From positions 50,074,338 through 50,138,337 of the forward strand of contig NC_088714.1 in assembly GCF_963576615.1 (NCBI RefSeq): DNA of 64,000 nucleotides. The letters run 5' to 3'. The translations under genes were made by a program, and so were the position numbers. The notes under the pieces were generated by a model that did no database searches, had not been told where the DNA came from, and saw only the letters and a program-made list of their open reading frames with translations. This document shows, piece after piece, positions 26,501 to 34,374 of the stretch; positions within the stretch are counted from its first letter, which is position 1; each line of letters starts with the position of its first letter. The DNA is from Watersipora subatra (taxonomy: Eukaryota > Bryozoa > Gymnolaemata > Cheilostomatida > Watersiporidae).

Positions 26501-29500
26501 TATCTTTCAATAATTTTCCGTTTAATATCAATTGTTATCATTCGCTTTTTCTTTGCATTATCTATCCTTTTACCGGCCAACTTTCGGTCTACGCAGGGTA
26601 CTTTTAATTCACATAATTCAGCGCTGAAAATCGCGCACAAAAAACATGGTACAAAAGTATAATCTGAGCAGTTGAAAAATACAGAGTGATGCTGTTCTCA
26701 TAAAACACCTCCGACATACTTGGCAACTGACTCATGTGCTCGTATCTCAAACATGGCTCGTATGTTAGTGCTAACACTTGCTTAAAAGCGGGCTCGTACC
26801 TCAAGTTTCGCGTACTTTAGAGCACTCGTAAGTTGAAGTATTACTGTATATAAGTTTTACATATTTTCAATAAAATATGCAGTCTCAGATGCACAAACTA
26901 TGGAAAAATTGAGCAGTTTTTAGTGCTAAGTCAATAGGAGTTAATAGATCAGCTGATTCGCTTTGCACATCACCATGACGTTGCGTCATGCTAATTATAG
27001 GCCTCACTTGTTTTGATTATTCGCATATCTAGGGTTTACTATATCTATGGTCATAACTATTAAACTTATTCTAATATGGCGAATTATATATGAACTTTAA
27101 TAATGAAATTGTTTGATTAATTTAACATGAAATTATTTTAATGCTAAATTTATCAACATAAAACTTTACATCTGTTGATGATACCATAAAATGCTACAAA
27201 TGTGTTGCGGAATGGGTTGGGACACTTTTTTGGTCCTTTTCGCTACTGCTGTGAACATGTTCCGAGCTGGATCAATTATCAATATTATTATAGCTTATGG
27301 CATTATTATTATTACTGCTAAACATTGTAACTCTCAGTGGTACTATTGTTCAATAGATAATCGTCTGCAGTCTATTGATATACAATTAGTGAAGCCTCCT
27401 GCCTCCTTACATTGAGGAGACAATTGTTAGTGTAGAACAAGTCCCCATGCTGTCCATATAAATAATGATGATTGATGATGAAATAATGTCCATTGATGAT
27501 AAATTGAGTTGGTATCGTAGTTGTTATCAATTAAGTTTCACAGGCTATCAATACTCAACAATATGTGTAAAAGTTCCAAGTTTAAGGACGATTGACAATA
27601 AATTGATTTGTAGCCATAGTTTCAAAGCTATATCTCCCTTCATCAACTGTACATGTATAAGGTAATTACAATGTCGAGATTAAGTGGCAATTAAATCTTG
27701 ACATACAGATCAATTCATTCTAAGATTTCATTCAAATGTTCGGATCATTGAATGCTTAAGCAAATCTATATACATGTACTGTATATAAATCTTAAAGTCT
27801 GTTTATCTGCGTGTAATTCAGTTGGTTCATCTATAGCTATTAAAATATTGGAATGAAGAATCCGTATCGCAGAAGTTTTGATCTCTGACCCTCCCATTTG
27901 CTAGGAAAAAGCCATACCAATTTAGCTACGCGATTGATGGATTCATTGGGCGATATATGTCGCTATGTCGGTGAAAATACGCTACTGCTTTTCATTACGG
28001 CGCAACATAATTTTATGCTTGGTTTCTCGTGAGAGCAAGGAGTTAGCTCTTATTAGTAAGCTTACTCAAATTAGTCATTGGCAATATGCCAGGCTAATGG
28101 CAAGTGACAGGTAACTACATTGTCATACAGGCAACTACAACTCTCATTGTTTATAGGCTGATTTTAATATCTGCGCAACACCGGATATTCCGCTAGTATT
28201 CCAATAAGAATACTGTATTTCATCCAATTCTTTCCACATCTCGACAATATAACAATAACTGCATCAGGTAATTACACATAGTATTAAAATAAATGTGTTA
28301 TACCTAAAGCCAAGCAATAAAGCACATGAAAAACACATACTTTTCTTCCAAGCATTTTAACTACGGTCAAGTTTTGTTGATTCTAATCTTGAAACATGGC
28401 AGTCACATCGCATAAAACATCAGACAAAATCTCAAGTGATAAATATCGATCCTTTCTGATAAAATCTACTAAGATTGATGCTGATGAACCCATTAACCCA
28501 TTATAGTATGCACCCCTCTGGCCTACTTCAAGCAGAACCTTAGAGTACATTCGTAAAACGATGAAGGTCTTGTCATTCATTTCCAAGTGGCTATATATTT
28601 GAACTGTTCAAAAATTTAGTTCTCTCTCTTTTATTATGCTAAAATGAATAATTAGGCTGTCTGAATCCTTTGATTGCAAGACTTGATATATATTAGTTGG
28701 TGGCCGGTATTCATTTAATATGTACTTTATTCTCTTTATGGTGTTAGTAGTTTGCTATTTGATTAAAAATACATTTCAAGTCATGAAGTATATTTTTATT
28801 ATTACGGTTCTGCTGTCTCCCACAAACTGCAGGTTGAGAATTTTGTTAATGGGTTCCTCAACTCATCTCTTGTTTTGTTGAGCTAGGTGTGAGAAATTGT
28901 TTCCCCTTTACAATTCCGAAGGCATTAATCTTCCCCTTACTCAGCTTTTCACAAGTATTTGACTCGCTGTTATGCTGTCATCTGAATCTGTGAAGCTCAA
29001 AAGCTAATTGTGATAAAATATTAAAAACATTGCTGTAAATATCGTGTTTATATTTTCATATGGTAAAAGTAACAACAAAATTTATAAGATTATAGGAAGA
29101 TTATACGATTATATGTAGCCCGAGTTTTGTTGTTGGAATATAGATTGACGAGCCCGTCACAAAATAATAGATAAGTTGAGTATATTTGCAGCTAGTCATT
29201 ACTTTCTTATTGCTGACTGTGTAGGAACCAGTGCTCTTTTCTACATCCATCAGAGAGAACATTACCTATGGTGTAACTAGTGAGATGGAAATGGACAAAG
29301 TGACCACCGAACAGATTGTGGAGGCAGCAAAGCAAGCTAATGCTTGGAGGTAAACTTGTGAACTTTGGGGGCCTGTGAAAGAGTTTGGAATCAGTTTCTG
29401 TCTGTGTAAAAATCTATATTATTATATACGTTTGGTGAGAGATTGTCAGCTGTAATAACTATTTGCACAAATATTCAGAATGTAGTAAGGCATTGATTGG

Positions 29501-32300
29501 AGCAGGTGTTAGAGTGTCGGTCTACAACGGTTAATGTGAGATCAAATCCCGCATGATGCAACTGTTTTTCTAAAAATGTAGGATAATCGAAAGGGTTCAG
29601 CTCTTATTATAGTAAATATTATTATATTTATTGTTTTAGAGTTAATTTATAGCTGGTGTGGACTAGCCAAGGCAGCATTTTCTTATGTGGGTGTTCATAT
29701 TGGCGCTCACAACTTTTATTATTCAATGAATAATAATTTTTGTCGATGTTTATTTCGAAATGTTTAGTTTACCTATTATTCAGTAAAAACCATATTTCCA
29801 TGATGTGGTTAATCTGCAAATTTGTTGTGATCTGCAAGATGGAAATGACAAACGTTTGCAAGTTTTGCTACTCGCAAATTTGTACTGAATGTTTTATGCT
29901 TGCAGAAGATGGAAACAGCAGTTTCGAATGATGAAGATGTTCCATTTCAAACATTTTCCACACTTCAGCCATTGTTATTTCGATTTGAGCAGTTCCAAAT
30001 GTGCCGCTATCACCTCTCGCATAGAAATAATTATATTTTTAACAAAGCGTCCGTGTTAACCCGCAACATGTGCATGTCCATTGAAACACTTTATCATGTG
30101 GCAACCCCAAGTGTGCACAACTCCGATTCAGCATTACTGCATTATGGAAATATACTGAATATTTGTTTTGTTAATATATCAACCAATTAGGTTGTTCTTT
30201 CAATATCATTTTGTGATTTTAATTATAAAAGAGTAGAGTTAAGCTAATGATTGGCTCATTGCCTCCGCTAACTTTTTAAAACCCTTAAAAGTCCTCTTCG
30301 TAGTTATGAAATTGACCAATGAGAAGCGGCTATTGCAAAAGCATTAAGAAAAGTCTCAAGTATTGTGTCTAGTGGCTATGTGACCTGCAGAAGATGCCAA
30401 ACATAGCTTTGTAAAATGTTGACTTCATTGCAACCCAGTCTTGGGATGGTACACACACGGAGCAAAATATATTTTCATCTTGTTTCGTTAGATTGATTAT
30501 TTTTTCTGGTACGGAAACGTGTGTGGCCTTGCGGGTTATCAAATTTCAAACTTCTGGGCAAACTGAAAGCCTCCGTTTTTTTGTGCTTTTAGTTTTATTT
30601 CATCCTTTCCTGAAGGCTTAGACACGCTGGTAGGAGAAAGGGGAATTATGCTGTCGGGAGGTCAAAAACAGAGAGTAGCTCTGGCCAGGGCACTTCTCAA
30701 AGATCCTAAAATTCTTGTCTTGGATGAGGCAACAAGGTAAATACGTAACCCTTGTGCTACTGTTTGCTGACTGGCATCACACTGCTAGACTAGCATGCCT
30801 GCGAAACTTAGTAGAAAGTAGGATTTGACGTTACTTTGTTCCGCAGACCAAGATTTTATCATAATTTTTAAAATAAATGTGTTGAATAGTTACCCAAGCA
30901 TTAAAGAAGTGTATTGTATGAAATATGAAACAACAATGTATGTAAAAAATAAATGAATAAGTGCTCAATAAGAAGAGGTTTTGCTGTCGCATTACCCGAG
31001 AGCCGCATGACCTAAAATGTTGGTATAGGTTTGGAGGAGAGGTACTGACAGAGTCCTGTCAGTACCTGAAAGCTGGGGCTAACTCTAACTTAGTCTAGGT
31101 AAAGTTTCAATTCAGCCAATGAAATTTTTCTCTTTATACTTTTCTCTTTTTAATTTTTATAGTTTTTACTTTCACTAAAACAAATAAATCTTCAGACTCA
31201 AGCAGAAAAAAACATCTTGGATCATTGTTTAGCCAAACCTCAGTTTTCGACTATAATCTTTTCCAGAACGTGTTCCAAAAGCAATTTGTTCGAAATATGA
31301 AAATCTTTTTCTCATTACAATTAATGTAAATAACTTTAATCTGTTGTAAATTTTAAAACAACTTTTTACAGTTTTACATATTTATATTATTTATGTTAAC
31401 AACGGTTATAGGAAAGCATGTAATATTTAAAATACAGACTAGACTAGGTTTGGGATTGTACTGTACTGATGTATTTGTGCAGTATATTCCCAATGCAACT
31501 TTTACCTCAGCCTGGTTTACCCAGTCTTGTATACTGCATATAAGATATAAAAATGTAGTAATAGTATGTGTTTTATTTTAATTAAATATATCTGATATAA
31601 GATTTAAGAAAATTCGATGTTTTATTCGTACTAAATTTAACATAAACATTTATGTAGTGAAGGATAGCTTACACCAAAGCTATAAACTAAAAATATTCAA
31701 TTGAAGCAGTACAATAATTAATGCATTTTAGCAAATATCACGCGAAATCACAAAGCACAACGGAAAGATTTCATCTTCTATTTTGATCACTTGTAACATA
31801 AAAATACAGTTTAGTAGGGTATTGAACGCTTGCCTAGGGTACGAGGTTTGGTTGAAAGCCAAATTTTTGATCGAACTTTGAGGCGCATAGATCTCTTGAA
31901 TTTTCAGGTTGAAACCTAATTTGGTCAAACCAAGTCTTAGAAAGCCAAGGTATGACCGTATATTAAAAAACTTCTTAAACAGATGAGTTCATAATCCATT
32001 AGTTCTCCTCTCTTGGGCAGACAACTTCTTACTTTCACTTACAGCGCCTTGGACTCTGAAAGCGAAGCCTTGGTACAGGAAGCATTGCAGCGGATAATGG
32101 TCGGTAGGACTGTTATTGTCATTGCACACAGACTGTCGACTATAAGACACGCGGATAACATAGTTGTGCTCTCTGAAGGCAAGGTAGTCGAGACGGGATG
32201 GTATGACGAACTAATGGCAGTGAAAGATGGTGTTTTTAGTAATCTCATTCTGAAGCAGCTGCAACATCAAACCCAGCTCAACCAGTCTGATGATGCCTAA
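8292..32300 (+). CDS. ABCB10: ABCB10-like mitochondrial ABC half-transporter, 11 coding exons
   Basis: Exons: 8292-8511, 10138-10344, 10921-11123, 12417-12551, 15928-16078, 18444-18608, 22003-22185, 23879-24045, 29225-29349, 30593-30736, 32045-32300. All introns are GT..AG and phases agree, giving 651 codons plus TAA. The start ATG has an in-frame TAA two codons upstream. The protein is a half-transporter: an N-terminal basic, acid-poor targeting-type sequence (about residues 1-50), one transmembrane domain (about 65-385), then one nucleotide-binding domain with Walker [10 protein letters not shown] (429-437, K435), Q-loop Q477, signature LSGGQ (539-543), Walker B ILVLDE (559-564, E564) and H-loop H595. 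Order and sequence closely follow animal ABCB10, an inner-membrane protein linked to haem synthesis and oxidative-stress protection; its substrate is still debated. It is shorter than human ABCB10 (738 aa), mostly because the targeting region is shorter. All catalytic residues are present. Confidence 0.93.
9388..9780. repeat. Dispersed repeat, homologous to 19640-19990
   Basis: Lies in intron 1 of the ABCB10-like gene. It shares ordered blocks with the intron 6 copy, including ATCCGTTCCAAGAAC and GGTTTGTATGG. No coding potential is seen. Confidence 0.6.
10138..10344 (+). CDS. ABCB10: ABCB10-like exon 2 (first membrane helices)
   Basis: Follows TTGCAG, ends G|GTGAGT, phases 1 and 1. It encodes the first helix ([25 protein letters not shown]) and the second helix ([18 protein letters not shown]), both close to the human protein. 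Confidence 0.92.
10427..10790. mobile_element. Probable hAT-type transposon relic in intron 2
   Basis: The left end starts CAGTGGTTATTTACC and is soon followed by TGAACCCC, and the right part carries GAACCCCTAGAACTGCC and AACCCTAGGGTTCG. This resembles the ends of hAT/Charlie-like elements, which typically begin CAGTGGTTCTCAACC. The right terminus is degraded and no target duplication was found. Confidence 0.4.
10921..11123 (+). CDS. ABCB10: ABCB10-like exon 3 (helix 2-3 loop, coupling region)
   Basis: Follows ATTTAG, ends ATGATG|GTATGT, phase 1 in and 0 out. It encodes [20 protein letters not shown], then [19 protein letters not shown] and SDGLRAGA, all strongly conserved in ABCB10. The exon's last bases form the first unit of the 33-bp tandem array that fills the start of intron 3. 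Confidence 0.93.
11116..11622 (+). repeat. 33-bp minisatellite starting on the exon 3 / intron 3 junction
   Basis: About 15 diverged head-to-tail units of 33 bp. The first unit includes the last codons of exon 3 and the splice donor (ATGATG|GTATGT at 11118-11129). At least six later units keep the same ATG|GTATGT. Because 33 is a multiple of three and units lack stops, the exon 3 frame remains open through the array to about 11655. Confidence 0.9.
12170..12225 (-). repeat. Fragment of Tigger-like element end
   Basis: On the - strand the segment reads ACGAGCTCAATGCG then GACTGAGCTCGTA, matching the subterminal region of the element at 25567-26846. It is a short isolated fragment with no matching second end. 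Confidence 0.5.
12417..12551 (+). CDS. ABCB10: ABCB10-like exon 4 (helices 3-4 region)
   Basis: Follows TTTCATAG, ends ACACAG|GTTGGT, phase 0 at both ends. It encodes [20 protein letters not shown], then [19 protein letters not shown], matching the membrane helix and intracellular loop of ABCB10. Confidence 0.92.
12666..13481. mobile_element. 816-bp inverted-repeat transposon, copy B (7-bp target duplication)
   Basis: Starts CAATGATATACAGCCC and ends with the inverse. It is flanked by GTGCCAC on both sides (12659-12665 and 13482-13488). It is full-length homologous to copy A at 6012-6833 in reverse orientation, and lies in intron 4 of the ABCB10-like gene. No transposase frame is present. 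Confidence 0.87.
13556..13656 (-). repeat. tRNA-derived SINE-like segment
   Basis: Read on the - strand it has an A-box-like CTAGCTCAGTGGTAGAGTGC and, about 40 bases on, a weak B-box-like region ending GAGTCCAAATCC. It does not fold into a standard tRNA gene and continues into non-tRNA sequence, so it is called a SINE head rather than a tRNA. Confidence 0.5.
13951..13985. repeat. (CA)n microsatellite
   Basis: A run of CGCA units passes into about ten CA dinucleotides in intron 4 of the ABCB10-like gene. Confidence 0.95.
14356..15231. mobile_element. 876-bp TTAA-flanked inverted-repeat transposon, copy C
   Basis: The ends are ACGTTGACTTGCAAC and its near-inverse GTTGCAAGTCAACCT, each flanked by TTAA (14352-14355 and 15232-15235). 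Terminal repeats run for well over 60 bp and include ATTACAGTTATTT and AAAGATTCACCATGT. TTAA target duplications are typical of piggyBac and Kolobok elements. It is homologous to the copy at 20458-21598 and carries no transposase. Confidence 0.8.
15236..15300 (+). mobile_element. Helitron-like 3' terminus
   Basis: A G-C-rich hairpin, ACCCGG-gcaacg-CCGGGT (15272-15289), is followed 7 bases later by CTAG (15297-15300) and then T. This is the classical 3' end arrangement of Helitron elements. Only the terminus is recognised; it directly abuts the TTAA element on the left. Confidence 0.5.
15301..15696 (+). repeat. Dispersed repeat ending in CTAG, possibly Helitron-related
   Basis: This segment starts TC directly after the preceding CTAG and ends CGCTAG before T. 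It is homologous along its length to 27780-28196, sharing blocks such as GGCGATATATGTCG and GCTCTTATTAGTAAG. The 5' TC and 3' CTAG fit a short non-autonomous Helitron, but the 3' hairpin is weak. Confidence 0.45.
15928..16078 (+). CDS. ABCB10: ABCB10-like exon 5 (intracellular loop 2)
   Basis: Follows TGTGTAG, ends G|GTGAGC, phase 0 in and 1 out. It encodes [20 protein letters not shown], a hallmark segment of the B-type half-transporters, followed by [17 protein letters not shown]. Confidence 0.93.
16222..16850. mobile_element. Possible hAT relic in intron 5
   Basis: The left end CCAAGGATGGCCAAACG and the right end CATTTGGCTATAGCTGG are rough inverted matches and resemble hAT ends of the CAGGGRTGGCCAAAC type. 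Neither a target duplication nor a transposase frame was found, so the call is weak. Confidence 0.25.
18444..18608 (+). CDS. ABCB10: ABCB10-like exon 6 (helices 5-6)
   Basis: Follows TTGTAG, ends G|GTCAGT, phases 1 and 1. It encodes [20 protein letters not shown], then [10 protein letters not shown] and [12 protein letters not shown], which match the last two membrane helices and the link to the nucleotide-binding domain. Confidence 0.93.
19340..19450. repeat. Dispersed repeat fragment (family also at 28380 and 48030)
   Basis: Shares the blocks TCTTGAAACATCCTGGCA, CAATCTCAAATGATA and TTTCTGATAAG with 28380-28480 and, more loosely, 48030-48110. The borders of the family are not visible. Confidence 0.55.
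19640..19990. repeat. Dispersed repeat, homologous to 9388-9780
   Basis: Shares ATCCGTTCCAAGAAC, TTTACGTTATAGA and TTTAATTTAATGACTG with the copy at 9388-9780 in the same order and spacing. The end motifs resemble terminal regions of Tc1/pogo-type elements, but no precise borders or duplications were found. Confidence 0.6.
20031..20065. repeat. Short (TCTGTC/CATC)-type microsatellite
   Basis: Imperfect repetition of GTCTGTCCATC-like units. Confidence 0.75.
20100..20280 (-). repeat. tRNA-derived SINE-like element
   Basis: On the - strand it carries GATTGGTGCAGGTGTTAGAG (A-box-like) followed by a GTCATGAGTTGGAGTC block. The tail, with TTATTACCTGCC and CACACTAGACTGTC, recurs at 39585-39760 and, diverged, at 37001-37380. 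Confidence 0.55.
20458..21598. mobile_element. 1141-bp TTAA-flanked inverted-repeat transposon, copy D
   Basis: The ends AGGTTGACTTGCAAC and GTTGCAAGTCAACCT are perfect inverses and are flanked by TTAA (20454-20457 and 21599-21602). It is homologous to copy C at 14356-15231, but the right-hand end region occurs twice: an internal, degraded version lies at about 21200-21310. This accounts for the extra length. It lies in intron 6 of the ABCB10-like gene. Confidence 0.83.
21775..21985. repeat. 34-bp minisatellite next to the exon 7 acceptor
   Basis: About six tandem copies of a 34-bp unit containing GAGCTAGTCTATGACATGG and ACAGCAGGTACCTA. The array ends about 18 bases before the exon 7 boundary, and each unit carries a CAG|GTA acceptor-like motif. 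Confidence 0.93.
22003..22185 (+). CDS. ABCB10: ABCB10-like exon 7 (start of nucleotide-binding domain)
   Basis: Follows TTTCCAG, ends G|GTTATT, phases 1 and 1. It encodes [19 protein letters not shown] and then [19 protein letters not shown], the conserved A-loop region where the aromatic residue (Y in SYPTRP) stacks on adenine. Confidence 0.93.
23879..24045 (+). CDS. ABCB10: ABCB10-like exon 8 (Walker A, Q-loop)
   Basis: Follows TTTGCAG, ends CCCAG|GTATTT, phase 1 in and 0 out. It encodes Walker [10 protein letters not shown] (K435) and finishes exactly after the Q-loop glutamine in GLVAQ. Both nucleotide-binding residues are intact. Confidence 0.95.
24696..24986 (+). pseudogene. P/THAP9-type transposase C-terminal fragment
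   Basis: A 96-codon frame, preceded by an in-frame stop at 24693-24695, reads [20 protein letters not shown] and continues [20 protein letters not shown], then a Lys/Glu/Asp-rich tail ending CFLTQM. The R-S-K-G-G-x-N-N-N-P-x-V-x-x-F pattern is that of the C-terminal region of P-element and THAP9 transposases. Upstream sequence shows related fragments in other frames, so the gene is broken and most of its N-terminal part is missing. Confidence 0.7.
25567..26846 (-). mobile_element. pogo/Tigger-like element nested in the P-like element
   Basis: Inverted ends: CAGTCATACTTCGACTTACG at the left, and the inverse of CAGTAATACTTCAACTTACG at the right, flanked by TA on both sides. These ends are typical of Tigger/pogo elements, and the - strand encodes a CENP-B-type DNA-binding segment at 26407-26640. 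It is 1280 bp, shorter than an autonomous element, and the catalytic DDE part is not seen. Confidence 0.82.
26407..26640 (-). pseudogene. Tigger transposase N-terminal fragment (CENP-B helix-turn-helix)
   Basis: The frame contains [20 protein letters not shown] followed by [13 protein letters not shown], the helix-turn-helix signature of CENP-B-related transposases, where the usual form is K-R-x-x-x-T-x-x-x-K-x-x-I-I. It then ends without the rest of the transposase. The likely role when intact was binding the element's own ends. Confidence 0.75.
27780..28196 (+). repeat. Dispersed repeat ending in CTAG, copy of 15301-15696
   Basis: Homologous along its length to the repeat at 15301-15696. 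It ends CCGGATATTCCGCTAG before T. The left border is not clear. It lies in intron 8 of the ABCB10-like gene, outside the P-like element. Confidence 0.5.
28380..28480. repeat. Dispersed repeat fragment (family of 19340 and 48030)
   Basis: Contains AATCTTGAAACATGGCAG, AATCTCAAGTGATAAA and CTTTCTGATAAAATCTACTA, matching 19340-19450 in order. Confidence 0.55.
29225..29349 (+). CDS. ABCB10: ABCB10-like exon 9
   Basis: Follows TGTGTAG, ends TGGAG|GTAAAC, phase 0 in and 2 out. It encodes [17 protein letters not shown] and [13 protein letters not shown], the segment just after the Q-loop in B-type transporters. Confidence 0.94.
29487..29572 (+). repeat. tRNA-derived SINE-like head
   Basis: GGAGCAGGTGTTAGAGTGTC (A-box-like) is followed by GTGAGATCAAATCCCGC (B-box-like). 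It is the same family as 20100-20280, in the opposite orientation. Confidence 0.5.
30593..30736 (+). CDS. ABCB10: ABCB10-like exon 10 (ABC signature, Walker B)
   Basis: Follows CTTTTAG, ends ACAAG|GTAAAT, phases 2 and 2. It encodes [17 protein letters not shown], the signature LSGGQKQR, and Walker B ILVLDEAT with the catalytic glutamate. Confidence 0.96.
32045..32300 (+). CDS. ABCB10: ABCB10-like exon 11 (D-loop, H-loop, stop)
   Basis: Follows TTACAG and completes SALDSES (D-loop), then [11 protein letters not shown] with H595, and [12 protein letters not shown]. It ends in TAA at 32298-32300 after a Gln-rich tail, [14 protein letters not shown]. Confidence 0.95.
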
Positions 32301-34318
32301 GGCTTATTAGCTCACAACTAGCTCACAACACAAACCTCCCTTTTTATCCACTGTATAGAGCTGTTTATTTAGCGACTTGTGATAGTTTTAATGGTGTTGC
32401 CTGACCAAACGGACCCTGCCCATCATTGAAATAGGTGTGCAGTTTTCAGAATGATTCCAAGCTTAAAGCTTGAAATACTTTCTGTAATATTTTTTAAAAC
32501 GCTCAGCCGCTTGCTTCAATGACTTGACCTTTGTTGTGACCTTTACAACATAAAGTTTAAATTGTGCATTTTTATATTGATTTTAGATTTCATGTGAGTT
32601 ACCTGGCTCGTGCACATGAAACATTTATAGATGTAAGTACATGTATGTTACTGACGATGGATTGCCCTCAATACTGCCTTAATATCATGCAATATATTTA
32701 AAACATTAGCGAGATTATGGCGAACGACGTTTTATACTGCTTACACTCAAGGGAAGAAACGAAGAGAAGTTAGATATGCATTGTGACCAATTATTTTGGA
32801 CCATATATGATGGTTGCCAAGTGTAGCAACAGCAATTGAAAGGATGACCTGCAGGTGGATAGTGAACATATGCAAATACAGTATAAGTAGTAGCTATGCT
32901 CTCCTAATCCGTACATATTTTATTGGGTTGAGAAAAATGACTTCAAAGTTTATATTGCTGACGGTTATTGGTTTTGGTTTAGATTTCAGCTTCATAGCAA
33001 TTGCTATCCCATAATGCAGCTGAATATTGGTTCATTGGCCAAATGAAACCGATGATTATAATAGAATATGTTGTAACTTATGCTTCTGACTTGTTTGGAA
33101 TAAGTGATAGAAGCTGCCATTCATGATAAATTTTGATAATTTTATTTTACGGATAGTTGAACACGCGTATGCTATAGCGGCGATGAAAAGTTCATGACAA
33201 ATTTCATGCAATAAACACATTCATGGCAACAGTTTGGTGATAAGTAACTATTAGAAGCAACCTAATATTTGTAAAAGAAATTAAAATAATTGTAATAAGT
33301 ATTATACATCAGGCATATGTCAATGCCTATATATTGTGCAATTTTAGGGCATTGGCCAAATCGTCTTGGACACGTGATTTTATTTTTCGCACACAAATTA
33401 TGTTTTTAATGTTGTTGCCAAGTAAAAAGCTGAAATATTGCTTGTTTTTAAAACTCTGCGAATGTTATCATGTATTTCCATAGAATTTCCAGTGTTGTAA
33501 ACTCAATATTTCTATCGAAACTTAAGGTTTGCCAGGGAATTCGGTCTTTTCAAATGAAACATATATCAGCATTGCAACTTTAAATAGCATCTGGTTTGCC
33601 TGGCTATGGCTTTTGACCCTGAACTGATTTTAAATATGCTAAAAACACTCACAGGATGTTGTAAAAAACAGTAATGCCAATAATTGGCAAACAAATATAT
33701 TTGCGTTTGTAAAACTGAATTGCTAAAGCGATCAGCAGTTATGGATGATTTGTCTGGGACAAACCCCATATTTGTGTTTGTGCGAGTTTTCACAACAGCA
33801 AGTACAATCATGGTCACTGCAGACTCGATGCATAGTGTAACTGACTAGAGGCTAATAAAACAGCCGAAAGAAGACAATTCCTTTCACCACAATTATTATA
33901 TTTTAAAACAAAAGTAATGATCATTAAAATAGCTAATACCTTGCTTTGCTGCAAAAATATATCTAGCAGTTGTAGAGCAAAGGCCCGCAGCGGGTCACCG
34001 TAAAAGTATAAAAGAATATAGTGTATACACCCTCTAAAATATTAAGGTACAGTGAACTGCGAACCAGCGGATAGCGCATCACATTAACTATGATAGTTCA
34101 ATACAGATACTATGTCAAATTTCACTATTATAGTGAAATTACAAGAACAATATCTATCTATCACCACAAGAGAGATTAAAACCAGCAGAAAATCAATAAA
34201 AGGGAAAATCAAAGGGAAATAAATAAGGTAAGTTACAGACTTGACCAGCCAAAAGAAAAAGCACCTCATTTTGATATTGAAGCATGATAATTGCGGCTGA
34301 GGGTATACGGTGTTCACT
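32301..34318. other. Convergent intergenic region / 3' UTRs
   Basis: Lies between the stop codons of the ABCB10-like and adenylosuccinate synthetase genes, which point toward each other. The first AATAAA I see on the + strand is at 33210-33215, about 900 bases past the stop, so the ABCB10-like 3' UTR could be long or could use a variant signal. No coding sequence is supportable. Confidence 0.5.
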
Positions 34319-34374
34319 CTACTGGGGCACTTCTATGATAGAATCACGAGATGGGCCAACTCCAACGTATCGTA
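34319..34374 (-). CDS. ADSS: Adenylosuccinate synthetase exon 11 (stop)
   Basis: Encodes [18 protein letters not shown] and TAG. The GVGxSRxSxI pattern is the conserved C-terminal guanine-binding segment. Too short to be found by frame length alone; it is fixed by homology, the TTGTAG acceptor and phase 1. Confidence 0.93.

Larger units (their letters stand above)
24212..27049. mobile_element. P-element-like transposon (8-bp target duplication), interrupted by a Tigger-like element
   Basis: Ends are inverted: CATAGATATAGTAAACCCTA at the left and its inverse at the right, with similarity continuing about 120 bp inward. Both sides carry the identical 8 bases GTCATAAC (24204-24211 and 27050-27057). 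An 8-bp duplication beginning GTC and a terminal CAT are typical of P elements. Inside, a frame at 24696-24986 resembles the C-terminal part of P/THAP9-type transposases. The element is 2838 bp long, of which 1280 bp is a later insertion at 25567-26846. It lies in intron 8 of the ABCB10-like gene. Confidence 0.8.
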
